The notes: a model not told the origin generated them from the letters alone. A DNA stretch of 64,000 nt from CAIXSE01 sp040769125 (GCA_040769125.1 JAXGLO010000001.1:1-64000), one strand, 5' to 3'. Shown: positions 30,297 through 38,543, counted from the first letter of the stretch. Program-made: numbers and translations.

Positions 30297-30358
30297 GTGC
30301 GCAACCCCTGCCGGTGCCCGCCGCCAGGGGTTGCGCACCCTTTCATAACGGATAGCAT
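30297..30358 (+). promoter_or_regulatory. Promoter with 14-bp inverted repeat upstream of DUF47-PiT operon
   Basis: GTGCGCAACCCCTG (30297-30310) and its exact reverse complement (30325-30338) flank a 14-nt loop. The right arm contains TTGCGC (30331-30336), which with TAGCAT (30353-30358, 16-bp spacer) makes a plausible promoter reading toward the phosphate genes. The symmetric arms overlapping the -35 box suggest an operator; alternatively the stem could be a terminator for leftward transcription. The repeat is seen directly, the function inferred. Confidence 0.5.
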
Positions 30359-30402
30359 TACCTCCGGCGCGAGGCTACGCCGGCGCCTCGAAAGGAGCCC
30401 GC

Positions 30403-31026
30403 GTGAAGCTCAGCCTGATCCCGAAAGAACGCGAGTACTTCCGGCTGTTCTCAGAGCTTGCAGCCAACCTCGACGACGCCGCCCAGCTGCTCGTCAAGTT
30501 CATCAACGCTACCGACGACGACAGCCGCAAGCATCTATCGGCCTCCATCCTCGAGCACGAGCATGTCGGCGACAAGATAGTTCACGACATCGTGCGGCGG
30601 CTCAACAAGTCGTTCATTACGCCCCTCGACCGCGAAGATATCTACGACCTCGTGGCCTGCACCGACGACATCCTCGACAACATCCAGGCCGCCTCGGACG
30701 CAATGCTCCTCTACCGGCTGGGCGAAGCCACCGAGTTCTCCAAGCAACAGGTCGAGGTCATCGCGAAGATCACCCCCATCCTGCTCGAGTGCATGTCGAA
30801 CCTCGAGAAGCCGAAGGGCCTGGAGCAGCACATCATCGACGTGAACAGCCTGGAGAACGCCGGCGACCGCATCCTCCGCAAGGCGATCGCCAGTCTCTTC
30901 GAGGACGGCATGCCGTGCACCGACATCATCAAGTGGAAAGATATCTACGAGATCCTCGAGGCGGCGATCGACGACTGCGAGCACGTCGCCAACGTCATCG
31001 AGAGCATCGTGCTCAAGCACAACTGA
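30403..31026 (+). CDS. DUF47 (PhoU-like) phosphate transport regulator
   Basis: A 207-residue helical protein of the DUF47/TIGR00153 family, structurally related to PhoU. Segments FRLFSELAANLDDAAQLLVKF, HEHVGDKIVHDIVRRLNKSFITP and REDIYDLVACTDDILDNI are typical, with conserved acidic metal-binding patches. The GTG start follows AAAGGAG. It lies 13 bp before the PiT permease gene, the standard pairing in which the DUF47 protein modulates low-affinity phosphate uptake. Confidence 0.94.
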   Translation: MKLSLIPKEREYFRLFSELAANLDDAAQLLVKFINATDDDSRKHLSASILEHEHVGDKIVHDIVRRLNKSFITPLDREDIYDLVACTDDILDNIQAASDAMLLYRLGEATEFSKQQVEVIAKITPILLECMSNLEKPKGLEQHIIDVNSLENAGDRILRKAIASLFEDGMPCTDIIKWKDIYEILEAAIDDCEHVANVIESIVLKHN

Positions 31027-31039
31027 GCTGAGGGCCATC

Positions 31040-32023
31040 GTGGTCCTTCTCATCGCGATCGTCGTCCTGGCGCTCGTCTTCGACTACACAAACGGCTTTC
31101 ACGACACCGCGAACGCAATCGCGACTTCGGTCTCGACGCGAGCCCTTTCGCCGCGGGTGGCCGTGCTCATGGCCGCCGCCCTCAACCTCCTCGGCGCGCT
31201 CACCTTCACAGAGGTCGCCGAGACGGTGGGCAAAGGCATCGTCAACACCGATCTGGTCACCCTGCCCCTCGTCTTCGCGGCGCTCGTCGGGGCCGTCGTC
31301 TGGAACTTCACGACCTGGTACTTCGGCCTGCCGTCCAGCTCGTCGCACGCCCTGTTCGGCGGCCTGATCGGCGCGATGATCGCCAAGGCGGGCGTCTCCG
31401 GCGTGCTCTGGGGCGGGGTCGGCATGAAGGTCATCCTCCCGATGCTCGGCTCCCCGCTCCTCGGCTTCGTCGTCGCCTGGTTCATCATGACCGGGCTCAC
31501 CTGGCTCGTGCACCGCTGGCCCCCCGCGCCGGTCAACCGCTGGTTCCGGATCCTGCAGCCCGTGTCGGCCGCCTCCATGGCCTTCTCCCACGGCGGCAAC
31601 GACGCCCAGAAGACCATGGGCATCATCACCCTGGCCCTCTTCACCAGCGGGAGGATCGCGAGCTTCGAGATCCCGCTCTGGGTGAAGATCGCCTGCGCCG
31701 TCACCATGGCCCTCGGCACCTACTCCGGCGGCTGGCGCATCATTCACACACTGGGCTCAAAGGTCATCAAACTCGATCCGATCCACGGTTTCGCCGCCGA
31801 GACCGGCGCCGCGAGCATCATCCTGCTCGCCACCCGCTTCGGCCTGCCGGTCTCGACGACGCATACCATTACTGCCGCCATCATGGGCGTCGGGTCGACC
31901 CAGCGGCTCTCCGCGGTGCGCTGGGGCGTCGCCGGCAACATCCTCACCGCGTGGCTCCTGACAATCCCTGCCGCGGGCGTCGTAGCCGCCATCGTCTACA
32001 TCGTGGGCGCACTCGTCTTCTGA
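31040..32023 (+). CDS. pit: PiT-family inorganic phosphate permease
   Basis: A 327-residue low-affinity phosphate/cation symporter in the cytoplasmic membrane. The two inverted PiT signature repeats are present: FDYTNGFHDTANAIATSVSTR near the N-terminus, and AFSHGGNDAQKTMGII in the second half. About ten membrane helices are visible (for example PAAGVVAAIVYIVGALVF at the C-terminus). GLPSSSSHALFGGLIGA and GLPVSTTHTITAAIMGV are the matching loops. Start GTG 31040. Co-transcribed with the DUF47 gene. Confidence 0.96.
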   Translation: MVLLIAIVVLALVFDYTNGFHDTANAIATSVSTRALSPRVAVLMAAALNLLGALTFTEVAETVGKGIVNTDLVTLPLVFAALVGAVVWNFTTWYFGLPSSSSHALFGGLIGAMIAKAGVSGVLWGGVGMKVILPMLGSPLLGFVVAWFIMTGLTWLVHRWPPAPVNRWFRILQPVSAASMAFSHGGNDAQKTMGIITLALFTSGRIASFEIPLWVKIACAVTMALGTYSGGWRIIHTLGSKVIKLDPIHGFAAETGAASIILLATRFGLPVSTTHTITAAIMGVGSTQRLSAVRWGVAGNILTAWLLTIPAAGVVAAIVYIVGALVF

Positions 32024-32188
32024 CGACGGCCCAGCCCGGGCTCTCCGGACGGCTCACCAGAAGCCAGGGCGACTTCCTTTCGAGGTTGCTTGCCGATACC
32101 ATGTGACTTTGCACACCCGCGGCACCGCCCGGCCGGGCTACGCCATCCGACGCGTGCTGCACGACCCGGCCGCCCCCCAAGGAGCATC

Positions 32189-33601
32189 ATGAAGATCCGC
32201 CTCATCGAGCCTGAACCGCCCGGGATGCACGTCTGGGCGAAGGTCCTTCTCCCGCGCCTCGGCCTGCCGATCATCGCCGCGAAGCTCAAGGCGGCCGGCC
32301 ACGACGTGCTGATCTACAACCCGCAGATGGCGCCGATCGACTGGGACGACGTCTACGGCGCCGAGATCGTCGGGCTGTCGAGCACCACCTCGACGGCGCC
32401 CACCGCCTACCAGATCAGCGAAGATCTGCGCGGCCGCGGCATCAAGGTGGTGATCGGCGGCTCGCACGTGACCTTCATGGCCGAGGAGGCGCTCCAGCAC
32501 ACCGACTTCGTGGCCCGTGGCGAGGGCGGCGAGCTGCTCATGCTCGAGCTCGTCGAGGCGCTCGAGGGCCGGCGCGAGCTGGAGAGCATCGCCGGGCTCT
32601 CGTTCCTGCGCGACGGCGTCGCGCAGCACAATGCGCTGCGCGAGCCCTGCGCCGACCTCGATACGCTGCCCCACCCCGACATCAGCGCGATCCGCGGGCA
32701 CGAGCGCCTCAACACGACCCCGATCATGACCAGCTGGGGCTGCCCCTTCGACTGCACCTTCTGCTCGGTCACGGCGATGTTCGGCAAGAAGTACCGCTTC
32801 CGCAGCGCCGAGAGCGTGATCGCCGAGATCGAGGACAAGCGACCGACGCGCATCTTCTTTTACGACGACAACATGGCGGCCAACCGCAAGCGGCTCAAGA
32901 GGCTGTTGAGCATGATGATCGAGCGCGGTCTCGTCATCCCCTGGTCGTCCCAGGTTCGCACCGACGTCGTACGCGACCGCGAGCTGCTCGACCTCATGCG
33001 GAGGAGCGGCTGCGAACTCGTCTATCTCGGCCTCGAGTCGATCAATCAGGCGACGCTCGACGGCTTCGAGAAGTCGCAGACCGTCGGCGACGTCGAAGAG
33101 GCCATCCGGATCCTGCACGAGCACGGCATCAAGAGCCATGGCATGTTCGTGCTGGGTGCCGACACCGATACGGTGCAGACGGTCCGCGACACCGTGCAGT
33201 TTGCGATCGACAACCGTATCGACTCGCTGATGCTCAACATCCTCACGCCGCTGCCCGGCACGATCCAGTTCCGGGAGTTCGACGAAGCCGATCGCATCTT
33301 CGACAAGCGCTGGGAGCTGTACGACGCGCACCACGCCGTGTTCAAGCCCAGGCTCATGACGCCGTACGAGCTGCAGATCGAGGTGCTGCGCGGCTACATG
33401 CGCTTCTACTCGTTGCGCACCTGGCTCAAATACGTCTTCACCCTGCAATTCACGAAGCAGCTGCTGTTCCACAGCTGGGGCATGGTGATCATCCGCAACT
33501 GGCGACGAGACGAACGCAACAAGGCCTTCGTCAAGGCGCTCAAGCGTATGTGGCCGTACCCAACACCGCCGGGCAGCGTCGGCCAGGTGAGCGCAAAGTA
33601 G
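32189..33601 (+). CDS. B12-binding-domain radical SAM protein
   Basis: A 470-residue class B radical SAM enzyme. The N-terminal cobalamin-binding-like domain (about residues 1-130) begins MKIRLIEPEPPG and includes VVIGGSHVTFMAEEAL. The radical SAM core has the CxxxCxxC cluster motif in TSWGCPFDCTFCSVTAMFG (about 180-198), followed by RIFFYDDNMAANRKRL and VYLGLESINQATLDGFEKS. The canonical DxHxxG of true B12 binding is not evident, so corrinoid binding is uncertain. A roughly 110-residue C-terminal region with aromatic and basic helices follows. Such enzymes methylate or rearrange lipids, hopanoids or antibiotics; the substrate cannot be told. ATG 32189 sits behind AAGGAG. Confidence 0.9.
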   Translation: MKIRLIEPEPPGMHVWAKVLLPRLGLPIIAAKLKAAGHDVLIYNPQMAPIDWDDVYGAEIVGLSSTTSTAPTAYQISEDLRGRGIKVVIGGSHVTFMAEEALQHTDFVARGEGGELLMLELVEALEGRRELESIAGLSFLRDGVAQHNALREPCADLDTLPHPDISAIRGHERLNTTPIMTSWGCPFDCTFCSVTAMFGKKYRFRSAESVIAEIEDKRPTRIFFYDDNMAANRKRLKRLLSMMIERGLVIPWSSQVRTDVVRDRELLDLMRRSGCELVYLGLESINQATLDGFEKSQTVGDVEEAIRILHEHGIKSHGMFVLGADTDTVQTVRDTVQFAIDNRIDSLMLNILTPLPGTIQFREFDEADRIFDKRWELYDAHHAVFKPRLMTPYELQIEVLRGYMRFYSLRTWLKYVFTLQFTKQLLFHSWGMVIIRNWRRDERNKAFVKALKRMWPYPTPPGSVGQVSAK

Positions 33602-33615
33602 CCGGAGCCAGGGGC

Positions 33616-33690
33616 TTGTCACTTCTGGCAACCGGTGGTAAAGTCTGCAACTTGAATCTGGTGAGTGGATGAAAACAGAAACGACTCACC
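33616..33690 (+). promoter_or_regulatory. Promoter and structured leader of the NlpC/P60 gene
   Basis: TTGTCA (33616-33621) and TAAAGT (33639-33644) are spaced by exactly 17 bp and the -10 box is preceded by TGG, making a strong sigma-70 promoter. The leader of about 90 nt holds a stem with arms GGTGAGT (33660-33666) and ACTCACC (33684-33690), extendable outward with a bulge. It does not match the c-di-AMP (ydaO) aptamer that often controls such hydrolases. The stem could be a small regulatory element. Confidence 0.55.
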
Positions 33691-33740
33691 CCAGCGATGG
33701 CGCCACGAGATTCACAGCGCGCCCGTATGGAGGCGATGCA

Positions 33741-34826
33741 ATGTTCGATAGACGACGGTTCGCAGTCCTCTTCCTCCTCGGCACCCTCTCTCTCCTCTTC
33801 CTCGCTTTCACCTCTTCCTCTCTCGCCTCGCCTATCTCCGAGAAAAAGGCGCGCCTCAGGGAGGTTCAGTCCAAGCTGCAGGGCGTCTATCGCGACGCCG
33901 ACATCGCCGTCGAGAAGTACAACCAGGCCACCAGTCAGCTCTCCAGCGTCCGCCAGCAGATCGCCAAGAACGAGCACCGGCTTAAAGTCACCCGGTACAA
34001 GCTGCGCATCGCCCAGAAGCAGCTGCAGGCGCGCGTCGAGAACATCTACAAGAGTCGCGGCGTCGGCATGGTCGACGTGCTCGTCTCCTCCAATACCTTC
34101 GACGATCTCGTAACGCAGATCAGCATGATGCAGCGCCTCGGCGACAGCGACGCCGACACGGTCAGCGCGATCGTCGCCTATCAGCGCGAAATCCGCGATC
34201 GCCAGGTCAAGCTCGACGCCGACAAGAAGGCCGCCGACAAGCTCGTCGCCCAGCGCACCGAGCAGAAGAACCGCGTCCTCGCCGTGCAGAACAAGCTCGA
34301 GAACATTACCGCCGGCATCAAGAACGACATCCGCCGGCTGCAGGAGGAAGCGGCTGCCAGGGCGCGGGCCGCGGCGCAGGCTGCTGCGCGGGCGGCCGCG
34401 GCACAGGCCGCCGCGAACACGTTGCCGGGAGACGACTCCGGCGGCGGCTCCACTCCCGGCAACGTCCCTGATCCAGGCGGCTCGGGCAACTCCGCCGTCG
34501 TCGCCATCGCCAGGCGCTACCTCGGCGTTCCCTACGTGTGGGGCGGCGCCAGCCCCAGCGGCTTCGACTGCTCAGGCCTCACAATGTACTGCTACGCTCA
34601 GGTCGGGGTCGGCCTCTCCCACGGCGCCACCGACCAGCAGCGCGCCAGCACGCCGGTCCCCATCAGCGCCCTTCAGCCCGGCGACCTCGTCTTCTTCGGC
34701 AGCGCCAGCTACAGCCATCACGTCGGCATCTACGCCGGTGGCGGCAGCATGATCCACGCGCCGCACACGGGCGCCGTGGTCAGCTACGGCTCCATCGGCG
34801 GCGCCTGGATCGGCGGCAGGTTCTAG
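33741..34826 (+). CDS. Secreted NlpC/P60 peptidoglycan endopeptidase with coiled coil
   Basis: A 361-residue RipA/CwlO-like cell-wall hydrolase. A signal peptide is seen (basic start, then FAVLFLLGTLSLLFLAF, cleavage near SSLASP). A long coiled coil (about 35-240) follows, including LQARVENIYKSRGVGMVDVL and SMMQRLGDSDADTV. Next are an Ala-rich then Gly/Pro linker and the C-terminal NlpC/P60 domain (about 255-361). The catalytic Cys is in SGFDCSGLTMYCY, His in YSHHVGIYAG and the third polar residue in MIHAPHTG. ATG 33741 has GGAGG eight bases upstream. It cleaves peptide crosslinks during division or growth. A decayed second copy follows it. Confidence 0.95.
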   Translation: MFDRRRFAVLFLLGTLSLLFLAFTSSSLASPISEKKARLREVQSKLQGVYRDADIAVEKYNQATSQLSSVRQQIAKNEHRLKVTRYKLRIAQKQLQARVENIYKSRGVGMVDVLVSSNTFDDLVTQISMMQRLGDSDADTVSAIVAYQREIRDRQVKLDADKKAADKLVAQRTEQKNRVLAVQNKLENITAGIKNDIRRLQEEAAARARAAAQAAARAAAAQAAANTLPGDDSGGGSTPGNVPDPGGSGNSAVVAIARRYLGVPYVWGGASPSGFDCSGLTMYCYAQVGVGLSHGATDQQRASTPVPISALQPGDLVFFGSASYSHHVGIYAGGGSMIHAPHTGAVVSYGSIGGAWIGGRF

Positions 34827-34832
34827 CTCTGC

Positions 34833-34876
34833 CAGTCGTCGCTGCTGCGCGGCCGGCCGCGCAGCAGCGACGACTG
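34833..34876. terminator. 44-bp perfect palindrome after NlpC/P60 gene
   Basis: Twenty-two bases, from CAGTCGTCGC to GCGCGGCC, are followed directly by their exact reverse complement with no loop. It starts 6 bp past the NlpC/P60 stop codon, so it most likely acts as a strong transcription terminator or 3' end stabiliser, although no T-tract follows. Perfect spacer-free palindromes of this size are uncommon. Confidence 0.7.
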
Positions 34877-34984
34877 TGGCGCAACACCCAGTCAGGGAGC
34901 GCTCCTGCGACTCGAATCAAGAGCAGGATGACGGCGCACCACGACGCCCGATGTACACCGACGCCGCAGGCGCAAAAAGAGCCC

Positions 34985-35229
34985 TCGAGGTGATCGTTCT
35001 TCCACGTGTGCATCGCACCGTCGCGTTGACGCTCCACACTCGCCTCACCGAAGTCGTCAACATCCTCTTCGCAGCACCTCCTTCGGCTGCCTCGTCGCCC
35101 GGCTCGACATGATGGAGCGACTCGGCAACAGCGACGGCAGGAGCGTCAACGAGGCTCCTCTCCACCGGGCACGTCGTGCAGCACAGCTCACTGGGAGAAC
35201 GAGACGCCCGCATCGACGACAGGTTCTGA
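34985..35229 (+). pseudogene. Decayed second copy of the NlpC/P60 hydrolase gene
   Basis: Short blocks match the intact upstream gene in the same order but in shifting frames. VVNIL matches MVDVL. MMERLGNSD (35109-35135) matches MMQRLGDSD of the intact protein, 21 of 27 bases or better. The last codons ARIDDRF-stop match AWIGGRF-stop. Between the last two blocks only about 90 bp remain where the intact gene has roughly 650, so the catalytic domain is deleted, and frameshifts separate the blocks. No start with a ribosome-binding site fits. The simplest reading is a tandem duplication followed by deletion and decay. The exact 5' limit is uncertain. Confidence 0.72.
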
Positions 35230-35324
35230 GCGCCAGGTGCGCTTATCGACGCCCGACAGGTAAGTTTCTGCCCGATTGTGCCGAAATAGACAGCGGATTC
35301 TGAGTCGAACCACTTGGGGGGCCC

Positions 35325-36416
35325 GTGAAACCCATTGACAAGCTATTCAACGACATGATGGCGCAGAACGCGTCGGATCTTCACATGAAAGCGGGCAGCC
35401 CACCGGTGATCCGTGTCGACGGAGAGTTGCGCCTCCTGGACGAGCCGGCGCTCAGCCCCGAGGACACCAAAGACGTCGCCGCCGCGATCATGACCGACAA
35501 GCAGATCCGGCGCTTCAGCGAGTACAACGAGATCGACTTCGCGTACTCCTCGCCGAGTCTGGGGCGCTTCCGGGTGAACGTGTACCGCCAGCGTGGCAGC
35601 ATCAGCATCGCCATGAGGCAGGTCGCCACCAAGATCCCCTCCTTCGAGGAGCTGCATCTCCCGGAGATCATCAAGCGGATCGCCCTGGAGCCTCGCGGTC
35701 TCGTCCTCGTCACCGGCACGACGGGCTCCGGCAAGACCACGACGCTGGCGGCCATGATCGACCACATCAACTGCACGCTGCGCCGGCACATCGTCACCAT
35801 CGAGGATCCGATCGAGGTTCTGCACAAGGACCGGCGCTCGATCATCAACCAGCGGGAGATCGGGCTCGACACGGACTCCTACGCGAGCGCCCTCAAGTAC
35901 GTCCTGCGACAGGATCCGGACGACATCCTGATCGGTGAGATGCGCGACGTCGAGACGGTCTCGGCGGCGCTCACCGCTGCCCAGACCGGCCACTTCGTGA
36001 TGAGCACGCTGCACACGATCGACGCCACCGAGACGATCAACCGAATCATCGACTTCTTCCCCCTGCACCAGCAGAAACAGGTCCGCATCATGCTGGCCGG
36101 CACCCTGAAAGCAATCATCTCCCAGCGCCTGCTCGCCCGCGCCGACGGATCCGGCCGCGTGCCGGCCATCGAAATCATGATCGCCACAAACCGCATCCGT
36201 GACTTCATCCTCGACCCCGACCAGGCGATGCTCATCAACGACGCGATCAGCGAGGGAGACTACTACGGCATGCAGACGTTCGACCAGGCGCTGCTCAAGC
36301 TCTACGAGGACGGCCTGATCACCCTCGGGGACGCGGCGCAGGTGGCGAGCAACGCCCACGACTTCAAGCTGCTCGTCCAGCAGCAGGGGCATGACGTCAG
36401 CCTGATGTCGTTCTAG
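35325..36416 (+). CDS. pilT: PilT-type type IV pilus retraction ATPase
   Basis: A 363-residue secretion-superfamily ATPase. The N-terminal PAS-like domain reads MAQNASDLHMKAGSPPVIRV. Walker A is TGTTGSGKTTTLAAMIDHIN. The Asp box follows (IVTIEDPIEVLHK). Walker B lies in DDILIGEMRDVETV, and the His box is THFVMSTLHT-like (TGHFVMSTLHTIDATE). The length and the PilT-type AIRNLIRE-like C-terminus (ALLKLYEDGLITLGDA) mark it as a retraction ATPase rather than PilB. Start GTG 35325 with GGGGGG close by. No other pilus gene is in the window, so the rest of the machinery must be elsewhere or PilT acts differently. Confidence 0.92.
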   Translation: MKPIDKLFNDMMAQNASDLHMKAGSPPVIRVDGELRLLDEPALSPEDTKDVAAAIMTDKQIRRFSEYNEIDFAYSSPSLGRFRVNVYRQRGSISIAMRQVATKIPSFEELHLPEIIKRIALEPRGLVLVTGTTGSGKTTTLAAMIDHINCTLRRHIVTIEDPIEVLHKDRRSIINQREIGLDTDSYASALKYVLRQDPDDILIGEMRDVETVSAALTAAQTGHFVMSTLHTIDATETINRIIDFFPLHQQKQVRIMLAGTLKAIISQRLLARADGSGRVPAIEIMIATNRIRDFILDPDQAMLINDAISEGDYYGMQTFDQALLKLYEDGLITLGDAAQVASNAHDFKLLVQQQGHDVSLMSF

Positions 36417-36463
36417 GAGCCGGGCTCGGTCGAAACGCGCGTGCGGGCCGGACAGCTCGCCCG

Positions 36464-37141
36464 TCAGCTGAGGACCTTGCGCCTCTCGAGGTGAAGGTCG
36501 ACCTTGCGCTTGATGCGCTGGAGGGCGTTGTCGACCGTCTTGCTGTCGCAGTCGAGGTCCTCCGCGATGCGCTCATAGCTCAACCCCTGCAGGTACCGGC
36601 GCAGGACGCGGCCCTCAAGGACGGACAGCGTGTTGGCCAGGCAGCCGGTGAGGCTGTGGATCTCCTCCGAGCTGATGACCTGATTCACCGGGTCGTGCGT
36701 GCTCGGACCCGGCAGCACATCGCCCAGGGAGCAGTCGCCGTCGTCGGACGAGTCGCTCGGCGACTGGCTGAACGAGAGATACCCGTTGAGGGGGACGTGC
36801 TTCTGGCGCGTGGCCGTCTTGATCGCAGTGATGATCTGGCGGGTGATGCACAGCTCGGCGAAACTGCGAAACGAGGCCAGCCGATCGTCGCGGTAGTCCC
36901 GCACAGCCTTGTAGAGGCCGAGCATGCCCTCCTGGATGAGGTCCTCATTGTCCCCGCCGGCAAGGAAGTACGAGCTCGCCTTCAGGCGCACGAACTGGTG
37001 GTAGCGCAGCATGAGCGCGTCGAGGGCCGCCTGGTTGCCGCGCCGGTAGGCCTGCACAAGGGTGTAATCAGCAGTCTCAGAAAAAGGTTGAGGGTTATAT
37101 GGCGTTCCGACTCCGCGGCTGTGGTCGGCCTGGCGCGTCAT
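36464..37141 (-). CDS. sigH: SigH (Spo0H-type) RNA polymerase sigma factor
   Basis: A 225-residue alternative sigma-70 family factor closely resembling Bacillus SigH. Region 2 reads VQAYRRGNQAALDALMLRYHQFVRLKA and EDLIQEGMLGLYKAVRDYRDD, followed by FRSFAELCITRQIITAIKTA. Region 4 with its HTH is VLEGRVLRRYLQGLSYERIAEDL and CDSKTVDNALQRIKRKV. A 25-residue acidic Ser/Asp insert (SPSDSSDDGDCSLGD) separates the regions. ATG 37141 has GAGGTGGGG upstream. It ends the gltX-cysS-rlmB-yacP-sigH block, exactly as in Firmicutes. In a non-sporulating actinobacterium it likely controls stationary phase, competence or surface genes. Confidence 0.93.
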   Translation of the reverse strand: MTRQADHSRGVGTPYNPQPFSETADYTLVQAYRRGNQAALDALMLRYHQFVRLKASSYFLAGGDNEDLIQEGMLGLYKAVRDYRDDRLASFRSFAELCITRQIITAIKTATRQKHVPLNGYLSFSQSPSDSSDDGDCSLGDVLPGPSTHDPVNQVISSEEIHSLTGCLANTLSVLEGRVLRRYLQGLSYERIAEDLDCDSKTVDNALQRIKRKVDLHLERRKVLS

Positions 37142-37202
37142 GCGATTGCCCCACCTCTACTCATTTGCCCTGTAAAACCCGAAGATTCCGGCTTCGATGC
37201 GC

Positions 37203-37712
37203 TCAGCTCGATCCGAGTCGCATACGATTGAGCTTGCGTAAAGTCTCAAGGTCCACTTGATCCTCAAGCCGTGACGGCATTTTAGTAGAGTCTGGTGGAG
37301 AGTCAAGATCCGGCGCCTCCCCGAGTGCGCCCAGCTCGCGGCCCAGCTCGGCAGGCGTCATGCGTCTCACCCCGCTGCGCGCCGCGGTGCGCTGCACCTC
37401 CTGGTCGCCCGACACCACGACGACGTCGACGTCGGCAGGCCGTTCCGCGATGCGCCGCGCGATCAACGTGTCAGCGGTGAAGGAGCCGGCGGCGAAGCAG
37501 ACCTCGAGCGGCGCTCCCTTGATCGGCGTGCGACTCGAGCTGTGCTCTCCGCGACCGTCGAAGACGACGACTGCCGCGGCTCCACGCAGGGCGGCGAAGC
37601 TGGCGAGCTGGTCGGCGAGCCAGTCCCGACGCGCGAAGAGCTCCCCGGCTTCTGTTCCCGGGAACAGCGCGTGCAGAACGTTGTACCCGTCGACGATGTA
37701 GAGGGTCGACAT
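37203..37712 (-). CDS. yacP: YacP-like NYN-domain endoribonuclease
   Basis: A 169-residue NYN/PIN-like nuclease of the YacP/Rae1 family. The signature TLYIVDGYNVLHA opens the protein with a catalytic Asp; VVVFDGRGEHSS and VVVVSGDQEVQRTA carry the other acidic residues. In Bacillus the orthologue Rae1 cuts mRNA in the ribosomal A site. ATG 37712 follows GGAGGTGATTC, the longest Shine-Dalgarno match in this block, though spaced widely; a TTG one codon earlier is an alternative. Between rlmB and sigH as in the conserved block. Confidence 0.92.
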   Translation of the reverse strand: MSTLYIVDGYNVLHALFPGTEAGELFARRDWLADQLASFAALRGAAAVVVFDGRGEHSSSRTPIKGAPLEVCFAAGSFTADTLIARRIAERPADVDVVVVSGDQEVQRTAARSGVRRMTPAELGRELGALGEAPDLDSPPDSTKMPSRLEDQVDLETLRKLNRMRLGSS

Positions 37713-37721
37713 CAAGATGAA

Positions 37722-38480
37722 TCACCTCGGAGGGCGAGGCGCGAGCTCTCCCGGCGCGACTGCCGCCGAGCGCTGACGCCTGGCCTCGTACAAGAAGAGC
37801 GCGGCGGCCACACTGACGTTGAGACTCTCGACGCGCGGATCCATGGGAATGGAGCCCAGGGCGTCACAGGTTCGCGCCACGAGCGGGCGCAGTCCGCGGC
37901 ACTCGGCGCCGAGGACGAGGATGACACGGCCCTCGAGATCGAGGTCGAGGTATGACTGCCCCGCCTCGCCTGCGGCGCCGTACACCCAGAAGCCAAGATC
38001 CTTGGCGCGCCGCAGCAGCGCAACCATGTTGGTGACCTGGGCCACCGCGAGATGCTCGATGGTCCCGGCCGAAGCCTTGACCGCGGCTGGCGTCACCGCG
38101 GCGGAACGATGCTTCGTCACGACCAGGCCGCCGGCTCCAGCGGCGAGGGCGCTCCGCGCGGCCGCGCCCAGGTTGCGCGGGTCACTCACCTCGTCAAGGG
38201 CCAGCACCAGATCGGCGGCGAGCACTGCGTCCTCAGCGGCGTACATATAGGGATCGACCTGCACCGCGACGCCCTGGTGCTCGCGACTCCCGGTGAGCTC
38301 GTCGAGCTCGCGGCTCGCGCAGGTCCGCACCGCGAGGCCGGGTGGCAGGTCGAGCCGCAGCGCCTTGAGAGCGGCGGCCGTGGCGGCCACCCGATGGACC
38401 CGCCGCCGCGCACCCGGCGCGAACGCAAGCCTGGCGACATTCCTGCCGTAGATCCACTCCACCTGATCACCCTGTCCCAT
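37722..38480 (-). CDS. rlmB: 23S rRNA (guanosine-2'-O)-methyltransferase, SpoU family
   Basis: A 252-residue TrmH/RlmB-type methyltransferase. The N-terminal substrate-binding domain starts VEWIYGRNVARLAF. The SPOUT knot carries the three SpoU motifs: ALDEVSDPRNLGAAARSA (motif 1), VILVLGAECRGLRP (motif 2) and IPMDPRVESLNVSVAAALFLYE (motif 3). It methylates ribose of G2251 or an equivalent base. The start is uncertain: ATG 38480 fits the RlmB N-terminus best, and an ATG ten codons upstream adds Arg-rich residues. Next to cysS and yacP, the usual order. Confidence 0.92.
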   Translation of the reverse strand: MGQGDQVEWIYGRNVARLAFAPGARRRVHRVAATAAALKALRLDLPPGLAVRTCASRELDELTGSREHQGVAVQVDPYMYAAEDAVLAADLVLALDEVSDPRNLGAAARSALAAGAGGLVVTKHRSAAVTPAAVKASAGTIEHLAVAQVTNMVALLRRAKDLGFWVYGAAGEAGQSYLDLDLEGRVILVLGAECRGLRPLVARTCDALGSIPMDPRVESLNVSVAAALFLYEARRQRSAAVAPGELAPRPPR

Positions 38481-38543
38481 GGCCGGATCCGGCCGCCGGC
38501 GCAGCCGCATTCCCCAGCGCCGCTCACAGCGCCACAAGCCGTC

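Noticed and set aside
33601..33741. c-di-AMP (ydaO) riboswitch before the NlpC/P60 gene
   Set aside because: The region is short and the conserved aptamer segments are absent; only a single stem is visible.
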